Positions 49,193 to 57,597 of a stretch of DNA of 64,000 nucleotides are shown piece after piece. Under the pieces are notes generated by a model, which saw only the letters and a list, made by a program, of their open reading frames with translations, was not told the DNA's origin and ran no database searches. Within the stretch, counting starts at the first letter, position 1. The number at the start of each line of letters is the position of its first letter. Both the position numbers and the translations under genes were made by a program. The stretch lies in contig NZ_QICB01000005.1 of NCBI RefSeq assembly GCF_003725295.1, positions 1 to 64,000 of the forward strand, in the 5' to 3' direction. The stretch comes from Slackia faecicanis. GTDB lineage: Bacteria; Actinomycetota; Coriobacteriia; Coriobacteriales; Eggerthellaceae.

Positions 49193-49444
49193 TTCAGCGG
49201 CGCGCCCGGCCGCGGCGGCCTGCGCCTCGCACGGAGCCACGGCCGGGCGCCCGACACCGGACCCGAAGCCCCTTGCCCGCCCGGCCGCTTCGGTCAGACA
49301 AGGCCCGGTCAGCGATTCCGTGTCATGAAAAACGGAAGCCGCCGCAAGGCCCGAAAGAACGACGCAGGCCATCGGGAAAACCGCCCGGCCCGAAAAGCCT
49401 CGCGCTTGTCGGCGCGCACCCGACGCAATCGCGGGCATCGCAGC
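49193..49444. other. Convergent gap between ilvC and the SRAP gene
   Basis: No gene is seen. A further 11-bp inverted repeat (49202-49212 with 49240-49250) of GC-only sequence may act as a second transcription barrier between the convergent genes. Confidence 0.35.
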
Positions 49445-50116
49445 TCAGAACAGACTCATTTGACCGTCGACCACGGCGCGAGAGCGGCGGGCGGGTTGCT
49501 GTTCGAGGCGCGAGTCCAGAACGACGGCGCCCCGATCGGCCAGCGATGCGAATCCGTCGCCGAGCCACCGCCATGCCTCATACCACGAAAGCACGAGCGG
49601 CATGCGGTCGTGAACAGGTGCGACGCTTGCATTGGGCTGCGTGGTGACCACCGAGAAGCACCCATCCTGGCGCATGCCCGCCAACAGCACCGGATCGCCG
49701 TCGGGCATGCCGAACGAATACAGGCTGCGACGGCGCCCCTTCGCAGCGCCGTCCGAAACACCCGCGACGTCGGGCCGGTTCTGCGCTTCGAAAAAACGCA
49801 CGGCCGGCACGATGCAGCGCCCCTGCGCCAGAGCGCGGCCCCACATGCCGCTTTCGGGCGACAACGCCGTTTCGATCCGCGCGTTGAACACGGGGCGCTT
49901 CGCCCAAGGCGCCGCGAATCCCCAGGTCGCTTCGACCGTCTCGACGCCGCCCGAAGCATTCGGCACGATGATGCCGACACGCGAGCCGGGAAACGCATCG
50001 ACGCGGGGCGCCGATGCCGGCCAATCGGGCTTCCAGGCGGGATGCGTGCCGCAGGAAAGCGCCCGAACCACGTCCTGCGTTTCTTCATACGTCAGCATGG
50101 TGAACCGATGGCACAC
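49445..50116 (-). CDS. SOS-response-associated peptidase (SRAP/YedK/HMCES family)
   Basis: A 223-residue protein of the family that caps abasic sites in single-stranded DNA through its N-terminal Cys2. Starting at GTG 50116 gives M-C-H-R-F-T, placing the required Cys at position 2. AAGGAGG lies just upstream. An earlier in-frame ATG at 50152 would bury the Cys. PVFNARIET, CIVPAVRFFEAQ and VHDRMPLVL supply the conserved Asn, Glu and His. Residue 3 is His where most family members have Gly. Monocistronic next to the tRNA cluster. Confidence 0.88.
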   Translation of the reverse strand: MCHRFTMLTYEETQDVVRALSCGTHPAWKPDWPASAPRVDAFPGSRVGIIVPNASGGVETVEATWGFAAPWAKRPVFNARIETALSPESGMWGRALAQGRCIVPAVRFFEAQNRPDVAGVSDGAAKGRRRSLYSFGMPDGDPVLLAGMRQDGCFSVVTTQPNASVAPVHDRMPLVLSWYEAWRWLGDGFASLADRGAVVLDSRLEQQPARRSRAVVDGQMSLF

Positions 50117-50253
50117 AGCCCCTCCTTCACACGGCCCCGAAGGCGCCCGCACCCCTCGTTTTCTTCATATATGCGCTTATTTGCAAATATGAACGAAAGT
50201 ATCCAACAATTATGCACTCGTAAAAGCATCCTTGTATTTTAGGGCCTTGGCGT

Positions 50254-50402
50254 GCCGATTTTTTGCCGGTTTGGCACGGCTCACGTGGCCAAAGGGCAAG
50301 ACGAGCGGCGCCCACCTGGGAAAACGCAAGGACATGCGCCCACGACCCAAGCATTCAGCCGTGCATAACGCCGAATTCGTGCCAAACCGCGCAAAAATGG
50401 CC
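50254..50402. repeat. Dispersed intergenic element, copy B, with inverted ends
   Basis: A 149 bp stretch with ends CCGATTTTTT...GGTTTGGCACG (left) and its inverse CGTGCCAAACCGCGCAAAAATGG (split over 50378-50400). The end pattern and total length match copy A at 22848-22997. It lies in the non-coding gap upstream of the SRAP gene and downstream of tRNA-Thr. No open frame is recognisable inside. Confidence 0.6.
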
Positions 50403-50464
50403 TCGACCGCCCCGGAAAAACGAAAAAGGCCGCCGCCCGAAGGCGACGACCTGATATTTCGTGG

Positions 50465-50537
50465 AGCCGATGAGCGGACTCGAACCGCTGACCTACGCAT
50501 TACGAGTGCGTTGCTCTACCAACTGAGCCACATCGGC
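50465..50537 (-). tRNA. tRNA-Thr(CGT)
   Basis: A 73-base cloverleaf with acceptor pairing GCCGATG/CATCGGC, D-arm GGCTCAGTTGGTAGAGC and T-arm GGTTCGAGTCC. The anticodon loop CTCGTAA gives CGT. CCA is not encoded. It has its own promoter 29 bases upstream. Confidence 0.95.
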
Positions 50538-50565
50538 ACACTGCATTTTGTAAATGCGAGTGAGA

Positions 50566-50594
50566 ATTATAGCGGGTTGTTGCCGTTTCGTCCA
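50566..50594 (-). promoter_or_regulatory. Promoter of tRNA-Thr
   Basis: On the minus strand TGGACG (plus 50589-50594), 17-base spacer, TATAAT (plus 50566-50571). A small GCATTT/AAATGC hairpin lies between the start site and the tRNA. Confidence 0.6.
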
Positions 50595-50662
50595 GCACAT
50601 CTCGAATTTTCGGAGAAATCGATGTTCGTGCTCCGACAAAACAAGCCGCATGACGGGACTGG

Positions 50663-50733
50663 CTGGGCCACCAGGACTCGAACCTAGACTAAAGGCACCA
50701 AAAACCCTTGTGCTGCCATTACACCATGGCCCA
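50663..50733 (-). tRNA. tRNA-Gln(TTG)
   Basis: A 71-base cloverleaf with acceptor pairing TGGGCCA/TGGCCCA. The anticodon loop TTTTGGT gives TTG. CCA is not encoded. It lies 55 bases after tRNA-Lys, with a terminator-like hairpin between and no clear promoter of its own. Confidence 0.93.
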
Positions 50734-50744
50734 ATGCGCCGCTA

Positions 50745-50771
50745 CAAAAAAGGCGGGCAGTGCCCGGCCTT
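50745..50771 (-). terminator. Terminator-like hairpin between tRNA-Lys and tRNA-Gln
   Basis: On the minus strand a GC-rich stem with one bulge (arms 50762-50771 and 50750-50758) runs into six T (plus 50746-50751). Confidence 0.7.
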
Positions 50772-50788
50772 CCGAAAATCATGCATGG

Positions 50789-50861
50789 TGGGCCGTGAGG
50801 GAGTCGAACCCGCGGCCTTGGGATTAAAAGTCCCCTGCTCTACCAGCTGAGCTAACGGCCC
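50789..50861 (-). tRNA. tRNA-Lys(TTT)
   Basis: A 73-base cloverleaf with acceptor GGGCCGT/ACGGCCC, D-arm AGCTCAGCTGGTAGAGC and T-arm GGGTTCGACTCCC. The anticodon loop CTTTTAA gives TTT. CCA is not encoded. Confidence 0.96.
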
Positions 50862-50893
50862 ACTTCATGATATGCGCGATTGCGCAGGTAAGT

Positions 50894-50922
50894 ATTCTAC
50901 CTGCGAAGGGCATCGCGGTCAA
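50894..50922 (-). promoter_or_regulatory. Promoter of tRNA-Lys
   Basis: On the minus strand TTGACC (plus 50917-50922), 17-base spacer, TAGAAT (plus 50894-50899), about 32 bases before the tRNA. Confidence 0.75.
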
Positions 50923-50950
50923 TGAGATTCTAAAAAAGTATTCGCATATA

Positions 50951-50972
50951 AAGAAAGGCGCTTGCGCGCCTT
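50951..50972 (-). terminator. Terminator of tRNA-Leu
   Basis: A perfect 7-bp stem (50955-50961 with 50966-50972) with a GCAA loop on the minus strand, followed by TCTTT. Confidence 0.8.
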
Positions 50973-50986
50973 GATGAATCGGATGG

Positions 50987-51067
50987 TGCCCGAGGCGAGA
51001 TTCGAACTCGCACGTCTTTCAACAACGGTTTTTGAGACCGCCACGTCTGCCATTCCGTCACTCGGGC
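50987..51067 (-). tRNA. tRNA-Leu(CAA)
   Basis: An 81-base class II tRNA with acceptor GCCCGAG/CTCGGGC, a variable arm (TTGTTGAAAGACGT) and T-arm GAGTTCGAATCTC. The anticodon loop CTCAAAA gives CAA. CCA is not encoded. It forms a single-gene transcript with its own promoter and terminator. Confidence 0.95.
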
Positions 51068-51077
51068 GCAGAGGTGC

Positions 51078-51106
51078 ATTATAAACGAACGAAGCCGTCC
51101 TGCCAA
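51078..51106 (-). promoter_or_regulatory. Promoter of tRNA-Leu
   Basis: On the minus strand TTGGCA (plus 51101-51106), 17-base spacer, TATAAT (plus 51078-51083); the start site would be a few bases before the tRNA. Confidence 0.82.
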
Positions 51107-51273
51107 GAATGCGTTCTCGGCGTTTTCGCCGCCGCAAGCGGACGAAACGCAAGGCGCGCGCACCGCCGCCGACCAAGCGCGCAACGAACGGACAACGGGC
51201 CCTTTCCTGCGGAAACGCTGTAGTAGAATAGGCCCGTACCATCCCCGATGCAAGAGAGAGGATAGGGGATCGC

Positions 51274-52695
51274 ATGTCTAACACCGAATTCCTGAAAGAG
51301 GTCGACGAGTTCATCGACGAGAACTGGGAGGAAATCGTCGACGAGATCGGCAAACTCATCGCCATTCCCAGCGTGGTCGACTTCGACCGCGCCACGCCCG
51401 AAGACCCCAGCGGCCCTGAGGCTCACGACGGCCTGCGCGCCGCCGTCGACCTGGCCGACCGCCTGGGCTTCGACGCCTTCGACGACAAGGGCGAAATCGG
51501 CATCGCCGACCTGAAGGGCGAAACCGATACCCTGCTCGCCATGATCTGCCACTCCGACGTGGTTTCGCCGGGCGTCGGCTGGACGCTCGATCCGTGGACG
51601 CTTCTGCGCAAAGACGGCTTCCTGCTCGGCCGCGGCACCCTGGACGACAAGGGCCCGCTCGTCGTTTCGCTGTACTGCATGAAGTTCTTCAAGGAGAAGA
51701 ACTGGAAGCTCCCCTACACGCTGCGCATGCTCATCGGCACCAACGAGGAAACCGGCACCATGCGCGACGTGGCCTACTACCTCGAGAACTATCCCGCGCC
51801 CGCATTCCTGTTCACGCCCGACGACATGTTCCCCGTCTGCTACGGCGAAAAGGGCGGCTTCGACGGCCTGATCACCTCGAAGCAGTTCGTCGGCGGCAAC
51901 ATCATCGACTTCACCACCGGCGACGCCTCCACCAACGCCGTGCCCAGCCAGGCCACGCTCGTCGTGCGCGCCGACGCCGCCGAGCTGCCCGCAGCCCCCG
52001 GCATCGACATCTCCGCCGAAGGCGACTACGCGCGCCTGGTCTCCACCGGCCGCGGCGGCCACGCCTCCATGCCCGAGGGCACCGTGAACGCCATCGACAT
52101 GCTGGTGAAATACGCCCTGGCCAACGACCTGTGCACTGAGGACGAGAACGTCTTCCTGCGCATGATCGGCCGCATCATGGACTCCACCGACGGCAGCTCC
52201 GTCGGCATCGACACCTGCGACGGCTTCTTCGACCCGCTGACCTGCATCGCAGGCACCATCCACTTCGAGGAAGGCCGCCTGAAGCTGACGATCGACATCC
52301 GCTTCCCCACCTCCACGAGCCGCGACGACCTGATGGCCAAGCTTACGCCCGTCGCCGAGGAAGGCGAGGCCACGATCGAGAACACGCTGCTCATGGAGCC
52401 GTTCCTGATGAAGCCCGACAGCCCCGCCATCCAGGTGCTCGCCGAATCCTATCGCGAAGCCACCGGCCTCGACGGCGAGCCCTTCACCATCGGCGGCGGC
52501 ACCTACGCCCGCGAGTTCCCGTGCGCGGCGAGCTTCGGCCCCGAAGACCCGCACGACGACTACCCCGCGTGGGTCGGCCCGATGCACGGCGCCGACGAGG
52601 GAATTTCCGAGGAAACCCTCAAGCGCGCCATGCGCACCTACATTCTGACGCTCAAGCGCCTGATGGAAATCGACCTCACCACGCTGAGCGAATAG
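51274..52695 (+). CDS. M20-family metallodipeptidase, PepV/Sapep-like
   Basis: A 473-residue cytoplasmic peptidase. Metal ligands are in MICHSDVV, LGRGTLDDKGP and GTNEETG, in the order of PepV/Sapep dipeptidases, and a lid domain is inserted in the middle. C-terminal GGGTYAREFPCAASFGPEDP and GPMHGADEGI complete the metal site. Members cleave broad-range dipeptides, often including beta-alanyl or D-residues. AGAGAGGA is upstream of the ATG. It is monocistronic, ending in a strong terminator. Confidence 0.92.
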   Translation: MSNTEFLKEVDEFIDENWEEIVDEIGKLIAIPSVVDFDRATPEDPSGPEAHDGLRAAVDLADRLGFDAFDDKGEIGIADLKGETDTLLAMICHSDVVSPGVGWTLDPWTLLRKDGFLLGRGTLDDKGPLVVSLYCMKFFKEKNWKLPYTLRMLIGTNEETGTMRDVAYYLENYPAPAFLFTPDDMFPVCYGEKGGFDGLITSKQFVGGNIIDFTTGDASTNAVPSQATLVVRADAAELPAAPGIDISAEGDYARLVSTGRGGHASMPEGTVNAIDMLVKYALANDLCTEDENVFLRMIGRIMDSTDGSSVGIDTCDGFFDPLTCIAGTIHFEEGRLKLTIDIRFPTSTSRDDLMAKLTPVAEEGEATIENTLLMEPFLMKPDSPAIQVLAESYREATGLDGEPFTIGGGTYAREFPCAASFGPEDPHDDYPAWVGPMHGADEGISEETLKRAMRTYILTLKRLMEIDLTTLSE

Positions 52696-52707
52696 CGCGA
52701 AGGCGCG

Positions 52708-52802
52708 CGACGCGCATACGCCCGAACGAACGAAAGCCCGCCGGAACCCCCGGCGGGCTTTTTCTATGCGCGAAGCTCCGGACGGCCGGGGCTTCGCCTC
52801 CG
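52708..52802 (+). repeat. Terminator-bearing dispersed repeat, copy C
   Basis: About 95 bases that match 55080-55175 at roughly 88 percent by eye, in the same orientation. It includes a terminator hairpin plus about 40 bases on its far side. Weaker likeness continues for some 70 bases. Confidence 0.65.
52733..52764 (+). terminator. Terminator of the dipeptidase gene
   Basis: A perfect 12-bp stem (52733-52744 with 52750-52761) followed by TTTTTC. Confidence 0.92.
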
Positions 52803-52949
52803 TCTCAGCGTCCCGCGCGGTTCGTCGCGTCGAAATGCCGATGGACAACGGCTGGGAAAAAGCAAACAGCCCGACGAAACCGCAGGCGCGCCCGGATCGC
52901 AACCCCCGCGGCCTCCGTGCGTTCGAACGAAGGCCGCGGGGGCCGAAGC

Positions 52950-54911
52950 CTACAGGCCTGCGGCGACGGCCTGCACGATGTTGCGACGCGAAAGCGAGCC
53001 GACCAGCACGCCGTTCTCCACGACGGGCATCTTCTTGATGCGCTTGGCCGCCAGCATATGGCACGCCTCGTCAAGCGAATCGCCCGGCTCCACGGCCACG
53101 ACGTGGCGCGCGGCCATATCCATAACGTTCAGGTCGAGCATGCGCGCAAGACGCAGCTGCGGCTCGTCGTCGTCGGCGAAGCGGTACAGATTGAGCGCCG
53201 CGTCGAACAGCGAGGATTCATTGCGGCCCAGATACGACGCCACGTCGCCGTCGGACACGAAGCCGACCACGCGATGCGATTCGTCCACCACGGGCACGCC
53301 GCTCGTCTCGGTAGCGGCCAGCAGACGCACCACGTCGCGCATCGAGGCCTCGACCGTCACATACGCCGGATCGGTGGTCATGGCGTGACGGACCTCCAGG
53401 TCTTTGTAATCGACCTGTGCCGCGGCATCGCGCCAGGCGGCGGTTGACTTCACATGGCCCACATGGGCGGTTTCCCACGTGGGTTCGGAAACAGCGGCCT
53501 GGTCGGCGGCCGGCGCGGCGGCGCGCTTCTTGTCGCCGCGCACGAAGAAAATCACCACAACGAACGCCACCGCGAGCAACGACGCCGTGGTGCAAAACGC
53601 CAGATGGTATCCGGCGAACGCCTGAGCCTGCGGCTCTGCCGCGGGAGCGACGGCCGGGCCGAACGCGGAAACAGACACGAGCAACGCCGTGCCGAACGAA
53701 GCCGCCACCTGGTTGAGCGTGTTCGACAGGCCCTGCGCATGCTGCAGCACGCCGTTATCGAGCGAATTGAGGCCCCAGGTGTTGATCGGCGTCATGGCGA
53801 ACTGGAGGCCGGCGGTCAGCACCGTATACACCACGGTGATGACGACGATATCGCTATCCATTCCCAACAGCACCAGGCCGGCCGCGCCGAGCATCGTGAC
53901 GACGAATCCGGGAATGGCCACGCGGCGCACGCCGCAGCGATCGAACAGGCGACCTGCGACCAAGCCGAGCGCCGCGCCGATCAAGGCGCCGGGCAGCATG
54001 GCGACGCCCGATGCGGTGGCCGAATATCCGCAGACGCCCTGGATATACAGCGGCGTGATCACGCCGACGCCGACAAGCGAAACCTGGATGAGCACCACAA
54101 TGGAAACGGTGATCGCGTACTTGCGGGTTTTCAGGATATCGATCTTGAGCATGGGCTCGGGCAGCGTGAACTGACGGCGGACGTACAGGCCCGTGACCAC
54201 GAGACCCACAGCCACCAGCAAGCCCGTGACCAGCAGGTTGTCGCTCGAAGAGAACGTGGAGAGACCGTAGAGCAGACACACCAGGCCCACCGAGGAAAGC
54301 AGCACCGACACGACGTCGAACTTCGAACGCTCGAAGCTGCCATAGTTGCGCAGCACCCTGATCGCAAGCAGCAACACGAACACCGAAAGCACGGTGACGA
54401 TCACGAACAGGGCGCGCCAGCCCACCGAATCGACCAGCATGCCCGCGACGGACGGGCCGACGGCGGGCGCGAAGCCGATGATCAGGCCGATGACGCCCAT
54501 GGCCTGGCCGCGCTTCTCGCGCGGGATGACCAGCAGGATGACGGTCATGACCATAGGCATGACCATACCCGTGCACGCCGCCTGCAGCACGCGGCCGAGC
54601 AGCAGCACGCTGAAATGCGGCGCGATGGCCGCGAGGAAGCTTCCCGCCGTGAACAGGCTCAAGCCCGTGATGAACAGCTGCCTGGTGGTGAAACGGCCGA
54701 TAAGGAACGCCGCAAGCGGAATGACCACGGCCTCGACCAGCGAATAGCCCGATGTGAGCCACTGCACGGTGGTCGCATCGACCTGCAGGCCGCTCATGAT
54801 GGCGGGCAAGGCCGGCGAAAGAAGCGTCTGGTTCAAAACCGCGAGCAGCGTGCCGGCAAGAAGCACCGATACGATGACCAGGTCGTTGCGGGCAAGGCCC
54901 ATGAAACTCAT
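52950..54911 (-). CDS. MFS drug exporter (DHA2) fused to two CBS domains
   Basis: A 653-residue protein. Residues 1-485 form a DHA2/EmrB-QacA-type exporter with about fourteen membrane segments, including GRVLQAACTGMVMPMVM and the motif-C region GFAPAVGPSVAG. After a 40-residue linker come two CBS motifs (about 522-575 and 605-650: VPVVDESHRVVGFVSDGDVASYL and MPVVENGVLVGSLSRRNIVQ). CBS pairs usually bind adenine nucleotides, so the exporter may be gated by energy state or another ligand. No frameshift marks the junction, so the fusion looks real. Transported compound unknown. Confidence 0.87.
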   Translation of the reverse strand: MSFMGLARNDLVIVSVLLAGTLLAVLNQTLLSPALPAIMSGLQVDATTVQWLTSGYSLVEAVVIPLAAFLIGRFTTRQLFITGLSLFTAGSFLAAIAPHFSVLLLGRVLQAACTGMVMPMVMTVILLVIPREKRGQAMGVIGLIIGFAPAVGPSVAGMLVDSVGWRALFVIVTVLSVFVLLLAIRVLRNYGSFERSKFDVVSVLLSSVGLVCLLYGLSTFSSSDNLLVTGLLVAVGLVVTGLYVRRQFTLPEPMLKIDILKTRKYAITVSIVVLIQVSLVGVGVITPLYIQGVCGYSATASGVAMLPGALIGAALGLVAGRLFDRCGVRRVAIPGFVVTMLGAAGLVLLGMDSDIVVITVVYTVLTAGLQFAMTPINTWGLNSLDNGVLQHAQGLSNTLNQVAASFGTALLVSVSAFGPAVAPAAEPQAQAFAGYHLAFCTTASLLAVAFVVVIFFVRGDKKRAAAPAADQAAVSEPTWETAHVGHVKSTAAWRDAAAQVDYKDLEVRHAMTTDPAYVTVEASMRDVVRLLAATETSGVPVVDESHRVVGFVSDGDVASYLGRNESSLFDAALNLYRFADDDEPQLRLARMLDLNVMDMAARHVVAVEPGDSLDEACHMLAAKRIKKMPVVENGVLVGSLSRRNIVQAVAAGL

Positions 54912-55079
54912 ACGTTACCCCCTGTTGAAAAGCGTTTTTCCTATCAAGACGTAACGCCTTATTCTACAGACGGGTATCCGATCGTCCCGAATTTTCCACC
55001 GTTTGATTGCCGGCACGTAACCGTTTGCACACAAAAATCCAGAGACGGCCTCGGTTCGAAGAATCGGACTGCACGTCCC

Positions 55080-55175
55080 CGACACGCATACGTTCAAACG
55101 AACGAAAGCCCGCCAGAAACCCCGGCGGGCTTTTTCCATGCGCGAAGCTCCAGACGGCCGAAGGCCTCGCCTCCG
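55080..55175 (+). repeat. Terminator-bearing dispersed repeat, copy D
   Basis: Second copy of the repeat at 52708-52802. Its plus-strand terminator (55105-55135: stem 55105-55114 with 55124-55133, then T-run) has no plus-strand gene upstream. It could still stop the minus-strand permease transcript in reverse, though the minus-strand T-run is weak. Confidence 0.65.
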
Positions 55176-55284
55176 CCTCGGCACCCCCGAACGTTTCGGC
55201 GCGCCGAAACGCCGACGGCCGGCGACAAGGAAAGAGCGAACCGCCCGACACGTTGCCGGCGGACGTGCATAGCGCGCGAAACGG

Positions 55285-56736
55285 CTAGACCGACGAGCCG
55301 CGATCCTTGCCGGCGGGCGCAGCGCATACGGCATCGGGCACGCTTTCGGCAGCAGGCGAATGCCCGCCGGCGGCTTCGGCCGACTCGTCCGCCTGCTGCT
55401 GCGCGGCTTCGCCTGCAAGCTCGGCGCCGTCGATCGAGATGGTTTTCGGAAGCGCGAGGTTGGCCACGACAGCCACCAGGAACACCACGGCCACGCAGTT
55501 GTCCGCGAAAACGTTGCGCAGCATTTCGGGCAGCAGGACGAAGATGTCGGATACCTGGGTGAAGCCGATGCCGATCGACAGCGAAAGCGCCGCGATCAGA
55601 ATGTTGCGCTGCGTGAACCCTGCGCGGGCGATCATCTGGAAGCCGCTCACGATGATGTTGCCGAACATCATGATGGTGCAGCCGCCCAGCACAGCCTCGG
55701 GCAGCGACGAGAACGCCACGCCGATGATCGGCAGAAAGCCCGCCGCGATCATGATGACGGCGCCTGTGGCGATGGCTTTGCGATTGACCACCTTCGTCAT
55801 GGCCACCAGGCCGACGTTCTGGCTGAACGACGTGATCGGCAGGCAGCCGAAGCACGCCGAAAGCGAACTGACGAAGCCGTCGCAGGCGATCGAGCCGGAA
55901 AGCTCTTTCTCGCGCACTTCGCGGCGCAGGCCCACCATCGAGATCGCCGACGTGTCGCCGATCGTCTCGGTGGCAGACACCAGGAAGATCAGCGTGACCG
56001 CGATGATGGCCGAGGGCTCGAACTCGGGCGTGAACGGCATGAACTGCGGCAGCGCCAAGGGCTTGGCCTGCGCGAACCCGCTCAAGTCGACCGCGCCCAT
56101 GAGCAGCGCGGCGATATAGCCGACCACCAGGCCGAACAGCACCGAAAGCTGTTTGGTCTTACCCTTCGCCGCAACCTGGAACACCAGACACGACACCAGC
56201 GCGATGCTGCCCAGGGCGATATTCTGCGGCGAGCCGAAATCGGGCGCGCCGTTGCCGCCGCCGAACGATGCGGCACCCACGTTGAGCAGCGAGAATCCGA
56301 TGGCGGTCACCACCACGGCAGCCACGATCGGCGAGATGATGCGCCGCCAATACTTGGCGAACAGGCCCAGCACGCCTTCGACGATGCCGCCCGCCATGAT
56401 GGCGCCGATGGCGGCGTTGTAGCCGTACGTGGCCGCGATGCCGCACAGCACCGTAACGAACGTGAAGCTGATGCCCATGACGATCGGCAGGCCGCTACCC
56501 AGCCTCCACAGAGGGAACAGCTGGATCAGCGTGCCGACGCCGGCGATCAGCATGGCGCTTTGGACGAGCGAACCCGTCATGCCGCCGTCGAGGCCCGCGA
56601 CGCCCGCCACGATGAAAATCGGAGCGAGGTTGGCCACGAACATCGCCAGGATATGCTGGACGCCGTAGGGAACGGAACGAAGCAGGGGTACGTCGCCGTC
56701 GAGCTTATAGAGCTCCGCGTGATCGAATTGCTTCAT
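55285..56736 (-). CDS. pbuX: Nucleobase:cation symporter-2, probable xanthine permease
   Basis: A 483-residue NCS2 (uracil-xanthine permease) protein with about fourteen membrane segments. The NCS2 signature QNVGLVAMTKV is present, with the ATETIGDTSAI substrate-region motif upstream. A six-base gap from xpt makes an xpt-pbuX operon as in Bacillus, which supports xanthine as substrate. An acidic, Ala-rich tail of about 45 residues follows the last membrane segment. Confidence 0.88.
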   Translation of the reverse strand: MKQFDHAELYKLDGDVPLLRSVPYGVQHILAMFVANLAPIFIVAGVAGLDGGMTGSLVQSAMLIAGVGTLIQLFPLWRLGSGLPIVMGISFTFVTVLCGIAATYGYNAAIGAIMAGGIVEGVLGLFAKYWRRIISPIVAAVVVTAIGFSLLNVGAASFGGGNGAPDFGSPQNIALGSIALVSCLVFQVAAKGKTKQLSVLFGLVVGYIAALLMGAVDLSGFAQAKPLALPQFMPFTPEFEPSAIIAVTLIFLVSATETIGDTSAISMVGLRREVREKELSGSIACDGFVSSLSACFGCLPITSFSQNVGLVAMTKVVNRKAIATGAVIMIAAGFLPIIGVAFSSLPEAVLGGCTIMMFGNIIVSGFQMIARAGFTQRNILIAALSLSIGIGFTQVSDIFVLLPEMLRNVFADNCVAVVFLVAVVANLALPKTISIDGAELAGEAAQQQADESAEAAGGHSPAAESVPDAVCAAPAGKDRGSSV

Positions 56737-56742
56737 GGGCTG

Positions 56743-57378
56743 CTATGCCTCGATGGTCTCGACCACGCCGAAGACCTGCGCGTCGCCTTCGCTCGGCCAC
56801 TGGTCGCGAAACGTCAGCGTTCCCGTGCCGGGATCCATCGACTCCACGATGGCCAGCGATTCCAGACGGTAGCCGCGCTCGCGCAGGTTCTTGCCGCCAG
56901 GCTGGAAGCCCTTCTCGATCGCGATGCCGATGCCTTCCACCGCGGCGCCCGCCGATTCGACGATTTCGATCAGGCCGTCCAGCGCACAGCCGTTGGCCAA
57001 AAAATCGTCGATGATCAGCACGCGGTCGTCCGGCCCGATGAACTTCTTCGACACGATCACGTTGAACACCTTGCCGTGCGTGAAGCTCTGGATGCGCGTG
57101 GAATACATATCGCCGTCCAGGTTGATGCTCTGCGATTTCTTGGCGAACACCACGGGCACGCCGAAATGCTGCGCCGCGATGGCGGCGATGCCGATGCCCG
57201 ATGCCTCGATGGTCAAGATCTTGTTGATGGGAGCGTCGGCGAACAGCCTCTTGAACTCGGCGCCCATCTCGTTGAACAGATCGATATCCATCTGATGGTT
57301 CAAAAAGCTATCGACCTTCAAAACGCCTTCGGCCTTGACCACGCCGTCGCGCGCGATGCGTTCCTCTAAAAGCTTCAC
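56743..57378 (-). CDS. xpt: Xanthine phosphoribosyltransferase
   Basis: A 211-residue type I phosphoribosyltransferase turning xanthine and PRPP into [15 protein letters not shown] and the PRPP loop [17 protein letters not shown] match Xpt. Start is GTG 57378 ([14 protein letters not shown]), aligned with the Bacillus start. An earlier in-frame start at 57447 would add 23 unrelated residues. The upstream region shows no purine riboswitch core, unlike Bacillus xpt. Confidence 0.92.
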   Translation of the reverse strand: MKLLEERIARDGVVKAEGVLKVDSFLNHQMDIDLFNEMGAEFKRLFADAPINKILTIEASGIGIAAIAAQHFGVPVVFAKKSQSINLDGDMYSTRIQSFTHGKVFNVIVSKKFIGPDDRVLIIDDFLANGCALDGLIEIVESAGAAVEGIGIAIEKGFQPGGKNLRERGYRLESLAIVESMDPGTGTLTFRDQWPSEGDAQVFGVVETIEA

Positions 57379-57563
57379 CCTGCCCCGCCTTTCCTCGAAC
57401 TGTCTTTCGCCCCATGCCGCCGCCAAGCTCCGCGCCCCGCGAAACACCCCTGCGGATGGAACTTAGGCGCAAGTGTATATCACAACCGAAAGCAACGCGT
57501 CGGCAGGCATCGGCCATTTCGTAAAGATCGACGGTTCGAGACGCGATGTGGCACGCCGAACAT

Positions 57564-57589
57564 GAAAAAGGCCGGCATGAAACCGGCCC
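57564..57589 (-). terminator. Terminator of the pst-pho operon
   Basis: GGCCGG (57570-57575) pairs with CCGGCC (57583-57588); on the minus strand it is followed by TTTTT. Confidence 0.88.
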
Positions 57590-57597
57590 TGAAAAGC

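Noticed and set aside
57379-57560. Purine riboswitch upstream of xpt, as in Bacillus.
   Set aside because: The conserved core sequences of the purine aptamer are not present.
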